Below, in pieces: positions 24,201-64,000 of a DNA stretch of 64,000 bases. Position 1 is the stretch's first letter. Every line of letters starts with the position of its first letter. The translations under genes and the position numbers were made by a program. This DNA is from Pelecanus crispus (lineage: Eukaryota; Chordata; Aves; Pelecaniformes; Pelecanidae): the NCBI RefSeq assembly GCF_030463565.1, contig NC_134660.1:4043501-4107500 (forward strand). Reading direction: 5' to 3'. The notes beneath the pieces are model-generated. The model did not search any database. It was not told the origin of the DNA and saw only the letters and a program-made list of their open reading frames with translations.

Positions 24201-27200
24201 ACTGGAAAAATCCTAACTATTCTGGGATAAGCAATTTTTTTTAAACACATTTAAACTAGATCAGAAATCTACCATGTTTTTTCCATGTAACAGAAAAAAA
24301 CCAAATGTTTCAGTGGATCTTAAACTATAACATTAGCAGTTATGAGCCCATTTAGAGGTGCTCTTAACAAATGCAAACCCTACCCCCTGCCACAATGAGA
24401 AAATGCATCCTTTTCACCCCATAACAAACCCTAAAAGACATATCCAAGTACGCTTCTAAAAACTGCAATTGTCTGCCTTGCACTCTCTTTATTACAGCTA
24501 CTCCTTATTATACTTCATATTCTTAACAGGAATCAGTCAGGAATCTCCCAGTCTTCTGAAGTGATTGACAAATAGCTTTCTAACTCCTTTAGGGATCAGA
24601 AATACTAAGCGGATTTTACAAAGGAAGCGAATTGCCCTTGGTGATAGGAAATCTTGTGGCAAGGTCAGGATCAGAAGACAAATGACCTCTAATCACTTCT
24701 TCTCCTTTGCTTATGCTATTTTCAGCTCAATATGAGTGTATTAAGCCTACACAAAGCAATCAACATACTCATAACCAGAAGCAAATCTCAAACAGCAAAG
24801 GACCCACTTTCATTGGTGTGAATTTATATATTCCTGCACTGCATGTTCATGTTTAACACCTCCTCAGATCTGAACAAAAAGCAATGACTGTGTAGCAGCC
24901 CGGTATCTTTGTGATCTTTGACATTTGTAGGTGCAGGCCAGGTTAGAGAACAAAAATTGCATTAGCAACACCAGAGCTCCTGGCAACTGCTGCCGATCAG
25001 GTGCCTGACACTGCCTGTCAGGCCTGGCAGCAGCCTGTGATAACTCTGAGCAGGAGGCATTGATCTGCCCAGAGACAGGAGCAGAAGCAGAAAACACTGC
25101 TTGAGAAGCGCTATTCTTTCCTAGCTCAGCATATTCAAAGGGATGACTTTTCTCTTCAGACTTGATCACACAGAGTGATTGCGGAATCCCTCTATTCATC
25201 CTCCTGTGCAGGCTGAACAGGAGGAGATGGAACGATGGAATTATTTTCAGGATGCTGACTGTATTAGAGCCCTGTCTCTCCCTCCTGCAAGTGAGGCAAG
25301 ATTTGCTGCTGCCAGCTACTGCACGAACGAGTGCCTGAAGTCCAGCCCAGATAAGACTGGGGGGTGATGCTAACAGGAAAGTCTGTCAGCCTGGATACAA
25401 TTTAAACCATTCTACATCTACCTGTAACTCACTCCTGTGGGAAAATGAGGACCAGTGTGTTCGATCTCCATTAGTTTTGCAATTATGCTATGACAGTAGG
25501 TAGGAATGCTAAATAATTATTTGTTTCTCCAGTACGTCAAGATATGCTAAAATTGGATGTGGATTTTCCTATCACAATTCAAGCCTTTACCAAGGTAAGG
25601 TTTAATTGCCACAGTGCATCTGAGTAAAGATGTGCCTTTAATCAGCATTCCTTAACTTCTAAAAAAATTACATCTCTCTTCAACGTGATCCAAAAGAATC
25701 AAACACAGAATTAAACAATGCAGAATTTGGTAACAGCTTACTACTTCTTGCATGGTTTAAAGAACAGTGAAGTAAGTTCACAGTACTTTTTTTTTTTTTT
25801 TAAACTATATCTCTTTAATCTAATTAGTAACTACTAAGAATGACATTTCACAATTATTTTAGGGTCATGTACAATCAGAAAGACCTCACTGCACCAACTG
25901 ATCTTCAATATGCAATCAATTTTTCTTCACAACTGTAAACCTCACAGAAGAAATGACCCTCTGGTAAAACCACCACCCTGAACGCTCTCTGATTCGAGGC
26001 ACTGTTCAGGAGAAGGTGACAACCTGGGAAGCATGCAGTCATATCCTGCCAGTCTGCTCCAGCGACCGGAGCAGGCAGTGTACAGCACCACCCTCTACTG
26101 TTTTCTAAACTGGACTCCAGTTTTGTCTTGCAGATAGATCCCCAAATCAGCCTTTCCTGATGTTTTCCACAGATTGTTCCTAATCCATGAAGCCATAGTC
26201 AGGAGCCTGCGGAACAGCGTTAACAGTGAGATTTATGAACACCTCCATTCTCTCCCATTACACCAGTGATCCATTATAAAGGCTGACAGCAGCTTCCTAA
26301 CCCACGAAGTTCAGGAAACACTACCCCAAATAATTTTAGTTCTTCCAACTGGAGCAAGTCATCTCTCTTCTTGTACCAGTGATTCGATCAGCAAAGGTAT
26401 AGAAGCTGAAACAAAACTCCTTTAGGGTTCAAACAGTTCTTGGCAACTAGCTTTCTGGTATGCTGTACAGCTTGTTAGCGTGGGGGTTGACAGAGGTTAG
26501 AAGAGTCTGGGAATTGGGGAGAGCAGTAAATTAGGGTTTGGCAGTCAATAGATTTGAGTTCCCCATGAAACAGAGGTGCAAACAGCCATTTTATATATGT
26601 AACCCATAAGTACTTCAAGCTCTGGTAATGACTACAGAAACAGAAAATCACAGAGACAAGCAATACAAGAATCTCTCCTTTTTTCACTCTAACTCCCTCA
26701 CAGTGAGCACTTTTGCTGCAACAAACAGTGCATTAACTCTTTTTAAAAACATCTTTTTAAAAGGAACCCTAAAACAGAAGAGTAATAAGGAAAATGTATA
26801 TTCACCTATTTGGCTAGATTTTAAGCAAGCTAGAATTGCTATTCCAGGCTATTCTTTTTTTAGTATATTAAGGGTAAGGAAGAAAGGCAGTTATTTGGAA
26901 CAAGTCATTGCAACATCAGGAACAGAAATGTTGTTTGGAGCTTGTCAGAAACCTCTAAAAATTATGAGTGCAAAGAGAAAGTTTAAATGAAAATGAGTTT
27001 TCATTATCCTTTTAATTAGTACCAACTGTACCTATAAGTGTATTTCGATGTCAGAAGCTGGCAATATAAAACATCTCAACTGTGAAGGGCAACTTAGGCA
27101 GGAGGACAAAGCTTTCACACATGCCCTGTAAAAATCTTAAATTTCTGTTTACCCCAGAAGTCAGGCTATAAAACCAACTGCTCCAGACCCTTTGCAGCAC

Positions 27201-29451
27201 AATGTTATGGACTACTTAAACAGGGTAACTTCAGTCCTTTCCTTTTATTCCTTTAGTTATACCACTTACATGGACAGAAGCTGGAGCTGAAGAGTTTACA
27301 GCTAGCGTGCACCTAGCACAACTGCACGTATCTGTCCAAGAGTTCCCAACCCGGAGCACAAAGCTATTCCCTGAATGTTTCAGTATCCTCTAGAAGATTC
27401 AGCAAAGCTGTGAGAGTCATAGTAAGATGCCATAAAGACAGTGCAGATGGAACACCACTCCCAAGTCTGTTCTGGTCCCCAAAGTAAAGGAGACAACATC
27501 AATACTCTAAGCAATAACAACACTTGCAATTACCCAAGACAGCTCTGTTAACTATCTTCCTACAGTGGAAGGCTGTACTGAAAGCACTACAAAAAGCATC
27601 AAACAAGAAAACCACCCCACCCCCCTTTGAAATATCACACACACAGCAAAACCTCCCAGCAAAGTAAAGGTTTCACTGCAGTTATTGTACAAGTTTAATT
27701 TTTAATCATACATCATCTTTATTTCTATAGCAGCAGCATCCAGACTGACATCTCATTCCCATACAATTAGTTTCCAGCTCTTTACACCACATAGATCTCA
27801 TAGCATGTGGTGCTTATATGCACTGAAGTCAGCAGAATAGTTATTCCTGAAGCTCAGAGGTCAAGAGAAGCCCTGGGGAATATTTACAGACAGCAGTAAT
27901 TTACATAGCCCTGCTCAATTTCTGTCTGCAACAATTGTGAGCGTAAAGGGTAGGAAAGAGGGGGTTGACTCAACTGCTTTACACTTGAAGCCTGAACTGA
28001 AAAGCAGACCTGATCATGCTGCAATTGAGAGCAACCCAGGGAATGGTCCAAACTTAAGGAGGTAAAGGCAGCGTAAATGTATACCCCCTTATTAACCAAT
28101 TCTACCACCTCTAAAGAAAAAACTGTTTGCAAGTTTGTTATTTTAGCTTCTCAGAGTACAGACTACAAAAACATTTTCAAGTTGGTCTTTAAAAGTTTTC
28201 AAGCTCAGGGACCTGCCTTTCCCCAGCAGTACTCCCAGAACCCCAACAACGCTCACCCGTGTAAGGAGACAGCTCATACGCAGCCAACTCATACTGCCTG
28301 AACTACAAAGTGCTCAGCAGGAGTATCATGTCTAGGACTGCTGCAAGTGTAGTCATTTAACCACTGTAAGAGATGTCACCCTGCCTTACCGTCACTCCCT
28401 CTCATTACATCCTTGAACAGAGCCCAATCCCCAAACTTTCTGACGTTATTTTCTGCAATCCCCATTATACAGCTTGTCAAAGCTACAAAGCACACACACT
28501 ATAAACACACAAAGCTGTATTTGCAATCTTAGTTTCACACAAAATTCAGGATGCTCTACAGCTATGCCCATTTCCTCATCTCTCTTCCATTTATATGGAT
28601 TCATTATATCAGACCAGCACATTAAAGTCTGTTCAGAAATGACTGCACAAGTGTTTGGAGAGGTGAACATGTAGTCTATTACCAGTGTAAGGTTCTCTGC
28701 TTATATCTGGCAGGGAAACACTGAAGATATAATCTCATGCCTCATTACACCCTTGTTCTCAGAGAAAAGTAAAGGTACTGAGGAATCAGTAATAGTGTTT
28801 TATATACTTCTGAAAAAAGTTATCGCACAGGAGTCCTCCACAGCAAGAAAGTATAACGAGAACAGCACATTTCCAACACAGTTTCAGACACCCCGTATAT
28901 GCGCAAACTTTAGTTCTGGCCATAAACTTTCCTTCACACTAAAAAAAAGCCAAGTATGCTCAAGCTAGGGGGACGGTCCTGGCTGAGGAGCAGCCAGCAG
29001 CAGCACCCAGTGCTCTTCCCACCCCTAGTCCCTCAGTCTCCCAACAGCTGAGGACTCGCAGGAAGGAAACCAGCCTGAATCTAGGCCAGCACCCCGCACT
29101 TCGGGGAACATCTGCAGGCTCTACACAGCTCCCAGGGCCGAGGGCAAGGCAGAAGGCTCCCTCCAGCCACACCAACCGCGGAGCTGTGCCCGGGACTGGG
29201 GAGCCGCTTGAACCACCGGGATGAAGAGGGTCGGCCCCCTCCTGCCCCTCACCCTGCCCCAGGCCCGCCACCCGCCGCCGGCAGAGCCGGGCCCGGCCGC
29301 GGCCGCTCCCCACCTTGTTGTTATACTCCTCCACGAAGCTGCCCAGGGCCAGACGGAACCGCTTGTCCGGCCGGACGCTCCAGTTCATGGCGTACACGGT
29401 CCAGGGCGCCTCATATTTGTAGATCTCCTTCCGCTTCCCGTGCAGCGACAT
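18048..29451 (-). CDS. DCAF7: DCAF7 (WDR68/HAN11), WD40 scaffold protein, complete, 7 coding exons
   Basis: The spliced coding sequence joins 29451-29314, 23088-22930, 22510-22399, 21322-21204, 20583-20374, 18870-18753 and 18220-18048. This gives 342 residues plus a stop, exactly the length of human DCAF7. Every intron is GT-AG and the phases agree. The product is a WD40 beta-propeller adaptor that binds DYRK1A/1B and HIPK kinases and the DDB1-CUL4 ubiquitin ligase, in nucleus and cytoplasm. I noticed no residue differing from the human protein as I remember it, which is extreme conservation even for this gene. The start codon has a purine at -3 (GCCATGT) and begins [13 protein letters not shown]7 lies head-to-tail about 1.7 kb behind KCNH6, as in mammals. 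Introns 1-6 measure about 6.2, 0.4, 1.1, 0.6, 1.5 and 0.5 kb. Confidence 0.97.
18753..18870 (-). CDS. DCAF7: DCAF7 exon 6 (residues 247-286)
   Basis: 118 nt, from [10 protein letters not shown] to CHICTA plus one base. Acceptor TCTCAAG, donor GTAGGT. Confidence 0.97.
19333..20240 (-). mobile_element. CR1 LINE copy 2, in DCAF7 intron 5, same composite 3' tail
   Basis: In the same orientation as DCAF7. The minus strand encodes the CR1 ORF2 C-terminus ([59 protein letters not shown]) with a frame break near 19960. It extends about 390 bp further 5' than copy 1 does (to about 20240). The 3' end at 19333-19350 is a complete CR1 terminus (ATTCTATGATTC on the minus strand). The tail has the same two blocks and spacer as copy 1, so both belong to one subfamily. 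It lies 134 bp from exon 5. Confidence 0.93.
20374..20583 (-). CDS. DCAF7: DCAF7 exon 5 (residues 177-246)
   Basis: 210 nt, from [10 protein letters not shown] to MAMDGME. Contains a complete WD repeat ([12 protein letters not shown]). Donor GTAAGG. Confidence 0.97.
21204..21322 (-). CDS. DCAF7: DCAF7 exon 4 (residues 137-176)
   Basis: 119 nt, starts GTACC after TTTCAG and encodes [12 protein letters not shown] to AHDKE. The donor is GTGACG, somewhat weak at +4 to +6. Confidence 0.97.
22399..22510 (-). CDS. DCAF7: DCAF7 exon 3 (residues 100-137)
   Basis: 112 nt, from [10 protein letters not shown] to DPYLL plus one base of Gly137. Acceptor TCTAAAG, donor GTGAGA. Confidence 0.97.
22930..23088 (-). 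CDS. DCAF7: DCAF7 exon 2 (residues 47-99)
   Basis: 159 nt, from [10 protein letters not shown] to LRVWR, between acceptor CTTATAG and donor GTGAGT. Phase 0 at both ends. Contains the end of the first and most of the second propeller blade. Confidence 0.97.
23089..29313 (-). other. DCAF7: DCAF7 intron 1
   Basis: 6.2 kb of AT-rich sequence. I see no exon and no clearly recognisable interspersed repeat in it, except a possible very old MIR piece near 24610-24700. A T run at 25787-25801 is the only notable simple repeat. Confidence 0.8.
29314..29451 (-). CDS. DCAF7: DCAF7 exon 1 coding part (residues 1-46)
   Basis: Encodes [10 protein letters not shown] to EEYNNK. The donor follows AAG (G|GTGGG), phase 0. 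The frame is open for a long way upstream of the ATG, which is a CpG-island effect. Confidence 0.97.
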
Positions 29452-30070
29452 GGCTCGGCCGAGGGGGCCCCGGGTAGCGGCGGGGCTGAGCGGGGCAGCG
29501 GGCTTGGCCGAGGGGGGGGCCCGAGCTGCGCTCGGAGGGGAGCGATGGGCCCGCCTGAAGGGAGCGGGATGGCGAAGCGGGCCGGGGGAGAGGAGGAGCG
29601 CGGCCGGCCGGGGCACAGCGAGGCCGGAGGGGTGGCGGGGAGCGGGGGAGGCCGCAGCACGGCGCCGCGCCCCCCAGGCCCGGCTCCAGAGCCCGGCGGC
29701 AGCAGGAGCAGCGCGGAGGCCGTTTGGGATTCGGCCCCTCACACAACGGGAGCGGAAGCCACGCGGGGAGCCCCGCCCACTGGGTGCGGGTTGGCTGTAC
29801 CGCCTGTCACTTAGTGTCTCGGGCATCTATTGGGTTATTCGCCCGTCCGTTTGGCCCTCTTCGGTCTTCTATTGGTCGCTTTCCCTTCATTCCAAACGGA
29901 CGCTCACCCTCTGGCTGGGATAACCTACCGTTGCGTTTGACCCCGCCCCGGAGGGAGGCCACGCTCGTTCGCGACATCTTACTGGCTACCAGGGGTCGCA
30001 GTGACGCGAGGCGGGATCTTGAGTCCTTGTCGATAATCGATTGGCTGGAAGCGGTGTCAGTCACGTCAGC
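29452..30070 (-). promoter_or_regulatory. DCAF7: DCAF7 CpG-island promoter and 5' UTR
   Basis: CpG-rich sequence upstream of the DCAF7 start. A GC box (CCCCGCCC) lies at 29771-29778. Three CCAAT boxes, in sense orientation on the minus strand, lie at 29833-29829, 29875-29871 and 30044-30040. A CRE-like TCACGTCA lies at 30061-30068. There is no TATA box near the expected start. From the position of the GC and CCAAT boxes I place transcription starts around 29700-29760, giving a 5' UTR of about 250-300 nt. Confidence 0.75.
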
Positions 30071-31142
30071 CCGAGGCGGGCGGGGGGCGCTTCAGGCGCA
30101 CGGCGGTGCCGCGCGTTCGAGTCGCGCCTCCGCCGAGTGGCGTTTAGGGACGGGCTTGGCTCTAATTAACTGCAGCTTAATTACGGGGGGTTATTTTTGG
30201 TAGCGCGCAGCAGCATTGGCGTGTGCCCGGCGCCTAGCTGGGGGACGGGGTGCGGCTTCCTCGGGAGCTCCTGCCTGGAGCAGGGCAGGCAGAGGCCCAG
30301 CGTCTGCCCTCAGCCCCCGCGGGCAGCTCGGCCCCTCAGGGCAGGCCCGGGCGGGTGCCCCAGGCCCTGGCGCGGGGTGCGGGGGCTCCCCAGCTCCTGT
30401 GCCCATCCCGGGAAGGCCTCAAGGATTCCTGGCCGAGGCACGGGATGGAGAGGAGGCGTCCCGGCCCCTGGCAGCCGAAGCCTGAGCTGGCCTGGGGTTT
30501 AAATAGTAAACAGCCCCTTTGTGGCACGGTGCCTGCCTGGGGCCTGGGCAGGGGCTGCCGGCTGGGTTTAGCCCCTGTGCCACCCCACAGACCGAGATCA
30601 GCCGGGTGGAGGCAGGTTTAACCCCCTGCTGAGGGCACGGGGTCTGTCCTCGCCTCTCGGGGGCCAAGCAGGATCTGTTAGGGGTGACAGTGGGTGCAGC
30701 CCTCCCGAAGGAGCAGTCCGGCTTGGACAGGAGCCGTGTCCCCTTCGGCAAGGGATGTAGGTTGGGCGCTAGGTATCGCTGTGCTCATCTGAAGTCCTGC
30801 TTGCTGCAAGAACACTTGGTGTAACCTTTGCCCGAGGTGTGTTTGCAAGCTCATTTACCATACACAGAACAGCAGCAGGCTGGTCTTGTAGAAGAGCTTT
30901 TGCTAATTGCTGCTGAGCCTGAACTGCATCCCCTTGGGAAGGAATTGCTCAGCAAAGCCCCCCAGGCCCCATCCTTGACCTGTAAGACCTGCACATGGGC
31001 TCCATTAGCCCCACGCTCCCTGGACAAAGCAACTGGGGTTCGACCCCAGCCTTCTCAGGGGTCTTTGCAGATTAGCACCTGTACTTTGTACCGCCAGAGA
31101 TGAATTCACTGATGGTCCCAACAAACACAGCTGTAATTCACA
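30071..31142. other. Intergenic spacer between KCNH6 and DCAF7
   Basis: About 1.1 kb. The right-hand end of the CpG island fades here into GC-rich sequence with no recognisable exon or repeat. The short distance means KCNH6 transcription ends close to the DCAF7 promoter. Confidence 0.7.
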
Positions 31143-32214
31143 TTAGGTGCCAAAAACATCTTTATTAGCAAAGTGTACACTAAAACCAGAGAAAGAGATG
31201 CTCACAGTTTTACTACTCTCAAAGGGAGCTCGACACATTACTTGAGCAGGCGGCCTAGGACTGTCACAGCATCTAACCGAACGGCAAGGCGGCAGTGCTA
31301 AGTGGTCTTCTCCTACTGGGGATGCTGCGGGAGTCTGCCGGGGAAGGGGCTGGGGAGGAGGAAGCATCTATCAAACCTTTATCAAAAGGGAGAAGCTGGG
31401 AGGAAGGACTGGGGATGAGGTGTCTGGGGCTTTTCGGCTTTCTGGGATTGTGCTTTTGAGTTTTGTGCTTTATGCCCAGGCCGGTGACCAGTTGGGTTTA
31501 TCTGGGAAGTCGTGGGATGCGTGTTGGGGTTTGCAAGGCACGATCAGCCTTGCTGGAGAAGTCAGTGCCCTAGGACTCGTGCTGAAGCATGCTGAAGTGG
31601 CAGGGGCTGTTGGCCCTTAGTTTCTCAGTGGCAGTCAAGTTGGACAAGGACAGCTTCTGTCCTCTGTCCTTGTCCGGGGCTTCCCACCTGCAGCTCCCCC
31701 CAGTACTGCACTGTGGAGATCTCCTCCTCCTCCTCTGGTGACTACCCTTTCTGTAATGCCCACAGGCTCTCCTGGGCTAAGCCCAGTACCAATGCAATGG
31801 TCCCTGCTCCAAAGAGCTGACGGCAAAGTGGCCTTGCAGCTAAGAGCCGTGGATTTGCTCTCCTCCAGTCGCTGTGGCTCACTTGGCTTGCGCCGTTCTC
31901 GAGAGGAAGCCTTGGCAAGGAAGAGGCAGTGGTTACCGTTTGGCCTAGCCAGCTTGTTGGTGGCCGTAAGAAAGAACTGCTCTGGGTTCACTATAATGTG
32001 CAAATGAAATCTACTCTATGGGAACCGCTGGAAAACGTTGACCTTGGAAGCCAGCCGCTCTACGCTTCCTTTGATGGTGGCAGAAGACAGCTACAAATTA
32101 TACCCCTGAGCCAATGGCATTGTCCTCCGTCTTACCCTTGCAGTCAAAATCAACATCAACTGACTGAGCTCGCAGTTGAGGTTCCTCTTGACTTGCTTCG
32201 CAGCCCCCACATCT
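31143..32214 (-). other. KCNH6: KCNH6 3' UTR
   Basis: Runs about 1.07 kb from the stop codon to just past the AATAAA at 31166-31161. No other good hexamer is seen between. The length is inferred from the hexamer. Confidence 0.7.
31161..31166 (-). terminator. KCNH6: KCNH6 polyadenylation signal (AATAAA)
   Basis: Canonical hexamer in the minus-strand context GCTAATAAAGATG, followed within 20 nt by TGTTTTTGG, a typical G/T-rich downstream element. Confidence 0.75.
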
Positions 32215-61718
<29,504 letters not shown>

Positions 61719-64000
61719 CTGCGGGGAGGCAGGAGAACATGAGGCTTAGGGGGTGGTGGGGACCCACAGGGATGGGGGACAGCTGTGGTGGGGGGGGGTG
61801 CTTGGGTTTTTTGATGGCACCCGCCGTGGGGCTTGTGCAGGGTCGGACTCCCCGGGGACACTGGTGACAGGTCTGGCGGGAGGATGGCTGGTGCCAGCCC
61901 ACACCGCCCCGGCTGCTGCCCTGCTCTTCAGACAGAGAAAATTCCCCCAATTTCCTGTGACTTGGTGACTGTGGGGACAGGGGGACGCAAAGGGGGGTCC
62001 CCAGTAAAGGCAGTTTTTGCTCGATGTCTCAGCCTCGATGTCTCACCGCTCGCATGTGGGGACTCGCTGCTGTCTAATACATGGGCAATCTGTCCCTGAC
62101 CGGCACTGCAGGCAGAGGGAAGAGCTGCAGCGTCCGTCCCTCCCCAGGAGCTTATCAGGGACCTGAGTTCTCTCGGAGACTTCCCACCCTTGCTGAGATT
62201 TGACTGAAGTCAGGCAAGGGGCGAGAGGAGGAGTGAGCGTGAGGCTTGGCTTCGTGGGAAGCCGGGTGAAACCCATCACACTAATGAATCTTCTAATGTT
62301 TTATAGGATAATTGTGCCTTCAGGCTGAAACTGAAATCCAGACCCGGCTGGGCTGCGTGGCCCCTGTGCTCAAGAAGAAAAGGGCGGAGGAAAGGGGAAA
62401 CTGAGGCAGGGAGTGGTGCTGCCCCATCCCCTCCTGGTGCTGCAGCCGCCTGGGCTGGGCTGGGGCCGGACTCGCTGTCGTGCCGGGGTGTGTGGCAGCA
62501 CTGCCCAGCCCACCTCGTCCAGCCCAGATGGAGCCGCTTCCACCCTGATCCTGGGGGAGACCCAGCCTAGAGCTTTGCTTTGGTTTGATTTTTGGTTTTT
62601 TTCAAGGAGATCGGGGGGCGCTGGGCTGGGGGAGGACCCTCTCTGGGACAGGGCTGCTGGGATGTGACGGGGGGCTGCGGATGCTGATGCGACGGATGCC
62701 GTGCCCCCCCCAGCAGCATCTCCGGGCTGGAGCTAGCGGCAGGTCGGAGCAGAGGGTCCGTTTGGAGGCTGCCTCCCAGCCCAGACCCCAATTAATCTCC
62801 TGGATTACCCAGGAATGGCATCTGCAGCCTGTGCGCTCCAGAGCCCCGCCGTGCTCCAGCCTTGCGGGGAATTTCACCCAAACGCGGGAGGAACCTCCGC
62901 ACGGCTTCAGCACCCAGCGCCGGGGCCCGGTGGGGTGGGGGGACCCCTCCCTGGCACATCAGGGGCTCTCCCTAATGTCACCTGCAGAGTCCCAGCTCTG
63001 GAGGATGCTTCCCAGTAAAACCAGTGCCCCCAGGGATGTTGCACCGAGGCATCCTGCTTCATCGCACCCTGAGACAGCCCTCGGTGGCCCTTTGTGGGGG
63101 ACTCCCACCCCCACACCTTTCCCTCTCCCACGCAGGGCTGATGCCAGTGCCAGCGCTGCAAACAGCACAAACCACCACAGCCAAATGTTTCCCCGTTCCT
63201 TCTTCCCGCTCCTTCTCTATCCAAATCCCTCTGCCAGCAGGCAGGCGGCACAAGGAGGGGACCTTCCCCCAAAGCCCCGCTCCCGGGGCACGCTCCCCAC
63301 CTGCCATCAATGTTTCCCCATCCAGTGCCAGCCCTGCAGGCTGGATCCAGGCTGGGCTGGCGCAGGACAGGATTTACGGGGCTGGCAGGGTGCCGGAGCG
63401 AGCTGTGCTCAGCGCAGGGGATGTGACCAAGGCCGGGGTGGGAAGGAGCTGCAGATCCAGGTCTCCTTGGGGGTGTTTGCACCCCAGATTTGCTTCCTGC
63501 CCTGTCCTCAGCTGCAGATCCAGGTCTCCTTGGGGGTATTTGCACCCCAGATTTGCTTCCTGCCCTGTCCTCAGCTGCAGCTTTGCCCTTGCTCCCACAG
63601 TACTGGGGCTCTGCACCGGCCCTGGGAGAGAAGCGTTGGGCCTCTCCAGCTCCAGCGGGGACTCAGCGGGTGCAGCTGCACCCACGGGAGCTGCGGGGTG
63701 GGGGTGAAGGCAGCCACAAGCAGGGGAGGACACGCTGCCAGTGACAGCGATGTGACCAGGGAGGGGGGCTGGTTTGGTGTCTCCCAACACCTGTCACACC
63801 ATGAAGCTGCCGCGGGGGAGCACGGGGCGATGTTTCGGCAGAGCCCAGCTGGTGCCCGACATGGCTGGCAGAGCGTAGGCAGGGAGCGGGCAGGGACGAG
63901 GGGGCCTGGCTGCTTCCCCGCTGGCACGCTTTGCCGCGTGCCCCCGCTGCTCCCCAGCCGCCGCTTCCCAGCGGGAACTGATAGGAACCAGGGACAGTTT
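61719..64000 (-). other. KCNH6: KCNH6 intron 1, right-hand part cut by window edge
   Basis: 2.3 kb of GC-rich sequence. Exon 1 (expected to start MPVRRGHVAPQN as in all ERG channels) was looked for on the minus strand and is not here, so the promoter lies beyond 64 kb. Confidence 0.8.
63449..63574. repeat. 63-bp tandem duplication in KCNH6 intron 1
   Basis: Two adjacent 63-bp copies (63449-63511 and 63512-63574) differ at one position (GGTGTTTG against GGTATTTG), and the next six bases start a third copy. The near-identity indicates a recent event. Confidence 0.95.

Noticed and set aside
24600-24720. Possible old MIR in DCAF7 intron 1
   Set aside because: Resembles the MIR core loosely over about 80 bp, but key positions are missing.
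29452-29826. Long in-frame open extension upstream of the DCAF7 ATG
   Set aside because: CpG-island sequence rarely contains stops, the conserved N-terminus MSLHGKRKE starts at 29451 with good Kozak context, and the promoter boxes overlap the extension.
61738-61740. ATG in frame just upstream of KCNH6 exon 2 as an alternative start
   Set aside because: It lies within the polypyrimidine/acceptor region of intron 1. The conserved exon 2 acceptor is clear and no promoter features are seen.

Overview
The window is vertebrate nuclear DNA, almost certainly from a bird. It carries CR1 LINEs with the avian 3' tail and a tRNA-derived SINE ending in a CR1-like tail. Its genes are compact and spliced, with GT-AG introns, and are very close to human orthologues. 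Both genes I can name with confidence lie on the minus strand, in an order known from human 17q23: KCNH6, then DCAF7, with MAP3K3 further on. The exact species cannot be read from the sequence.

Layout by coordinate. (1) 1-4.3 kb is AT-rich sequence without a recognisable exon, probably intron 1 of a minus-strand gene. (2) 3.8-4.9 kb is a CpG island with five CCAAT boxes and an ATGG|GTGAG start/donor, which I read as the promoter and first exon of MAP3K3. (3) 4.9-11.7 kb is intergenic and holds the SINE, a 5'-truncated CR1, older CR1 remnants and a MIR-like SINE. (4) 11.7-29.5 kb is DCAF7 (WDR68), complete: seven coding exons encoding 342 residues, plus a putative 6.3-kb 3' UTR. A second CR1 sits in its intron 5. 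(5) 29.5-30.1 kb is the DCAF7 CpG-island promoter, with three CCAAT boxes and a GC box. (6) 31.14-61.72 kb is KCNH6 (ERG2/Kv11.2), exons 2-15 and the 3' UTR. Exon 1 (about 76 coding nt) lies beyond the right edge of the window. The remainder, to 64 kb, is intron 1.

The KCNH6 model follows the 15-exon plan of KCNH2, with matching exon lengths and phases at almost every exon. It predicts about 1217 residues against 994 in human KCNH6. Part of the excess is a 447-nt exon 4, equivalent to KCNH2 exon 4, which human KCNH6 lacks. Intron 5 is the most interesting stretch. It holds a candidate alternative first exon where KCNH2 has its 1b start, a run of GCATG pentamers on the transcript strand that could bind RBFOX, and an E-box/MEF2 pair.

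DCAF7 is a WD40 scaffold for DYRK/HIPK kinases and DDB1. KCNH6 is a voltage-gated potassium channel subunit. They are neighbours but not functionally linked. By eye, composition switches from AT-rich (1-29 kb) to GC-rich (30-64 kb) at the DCAF7 promoter.
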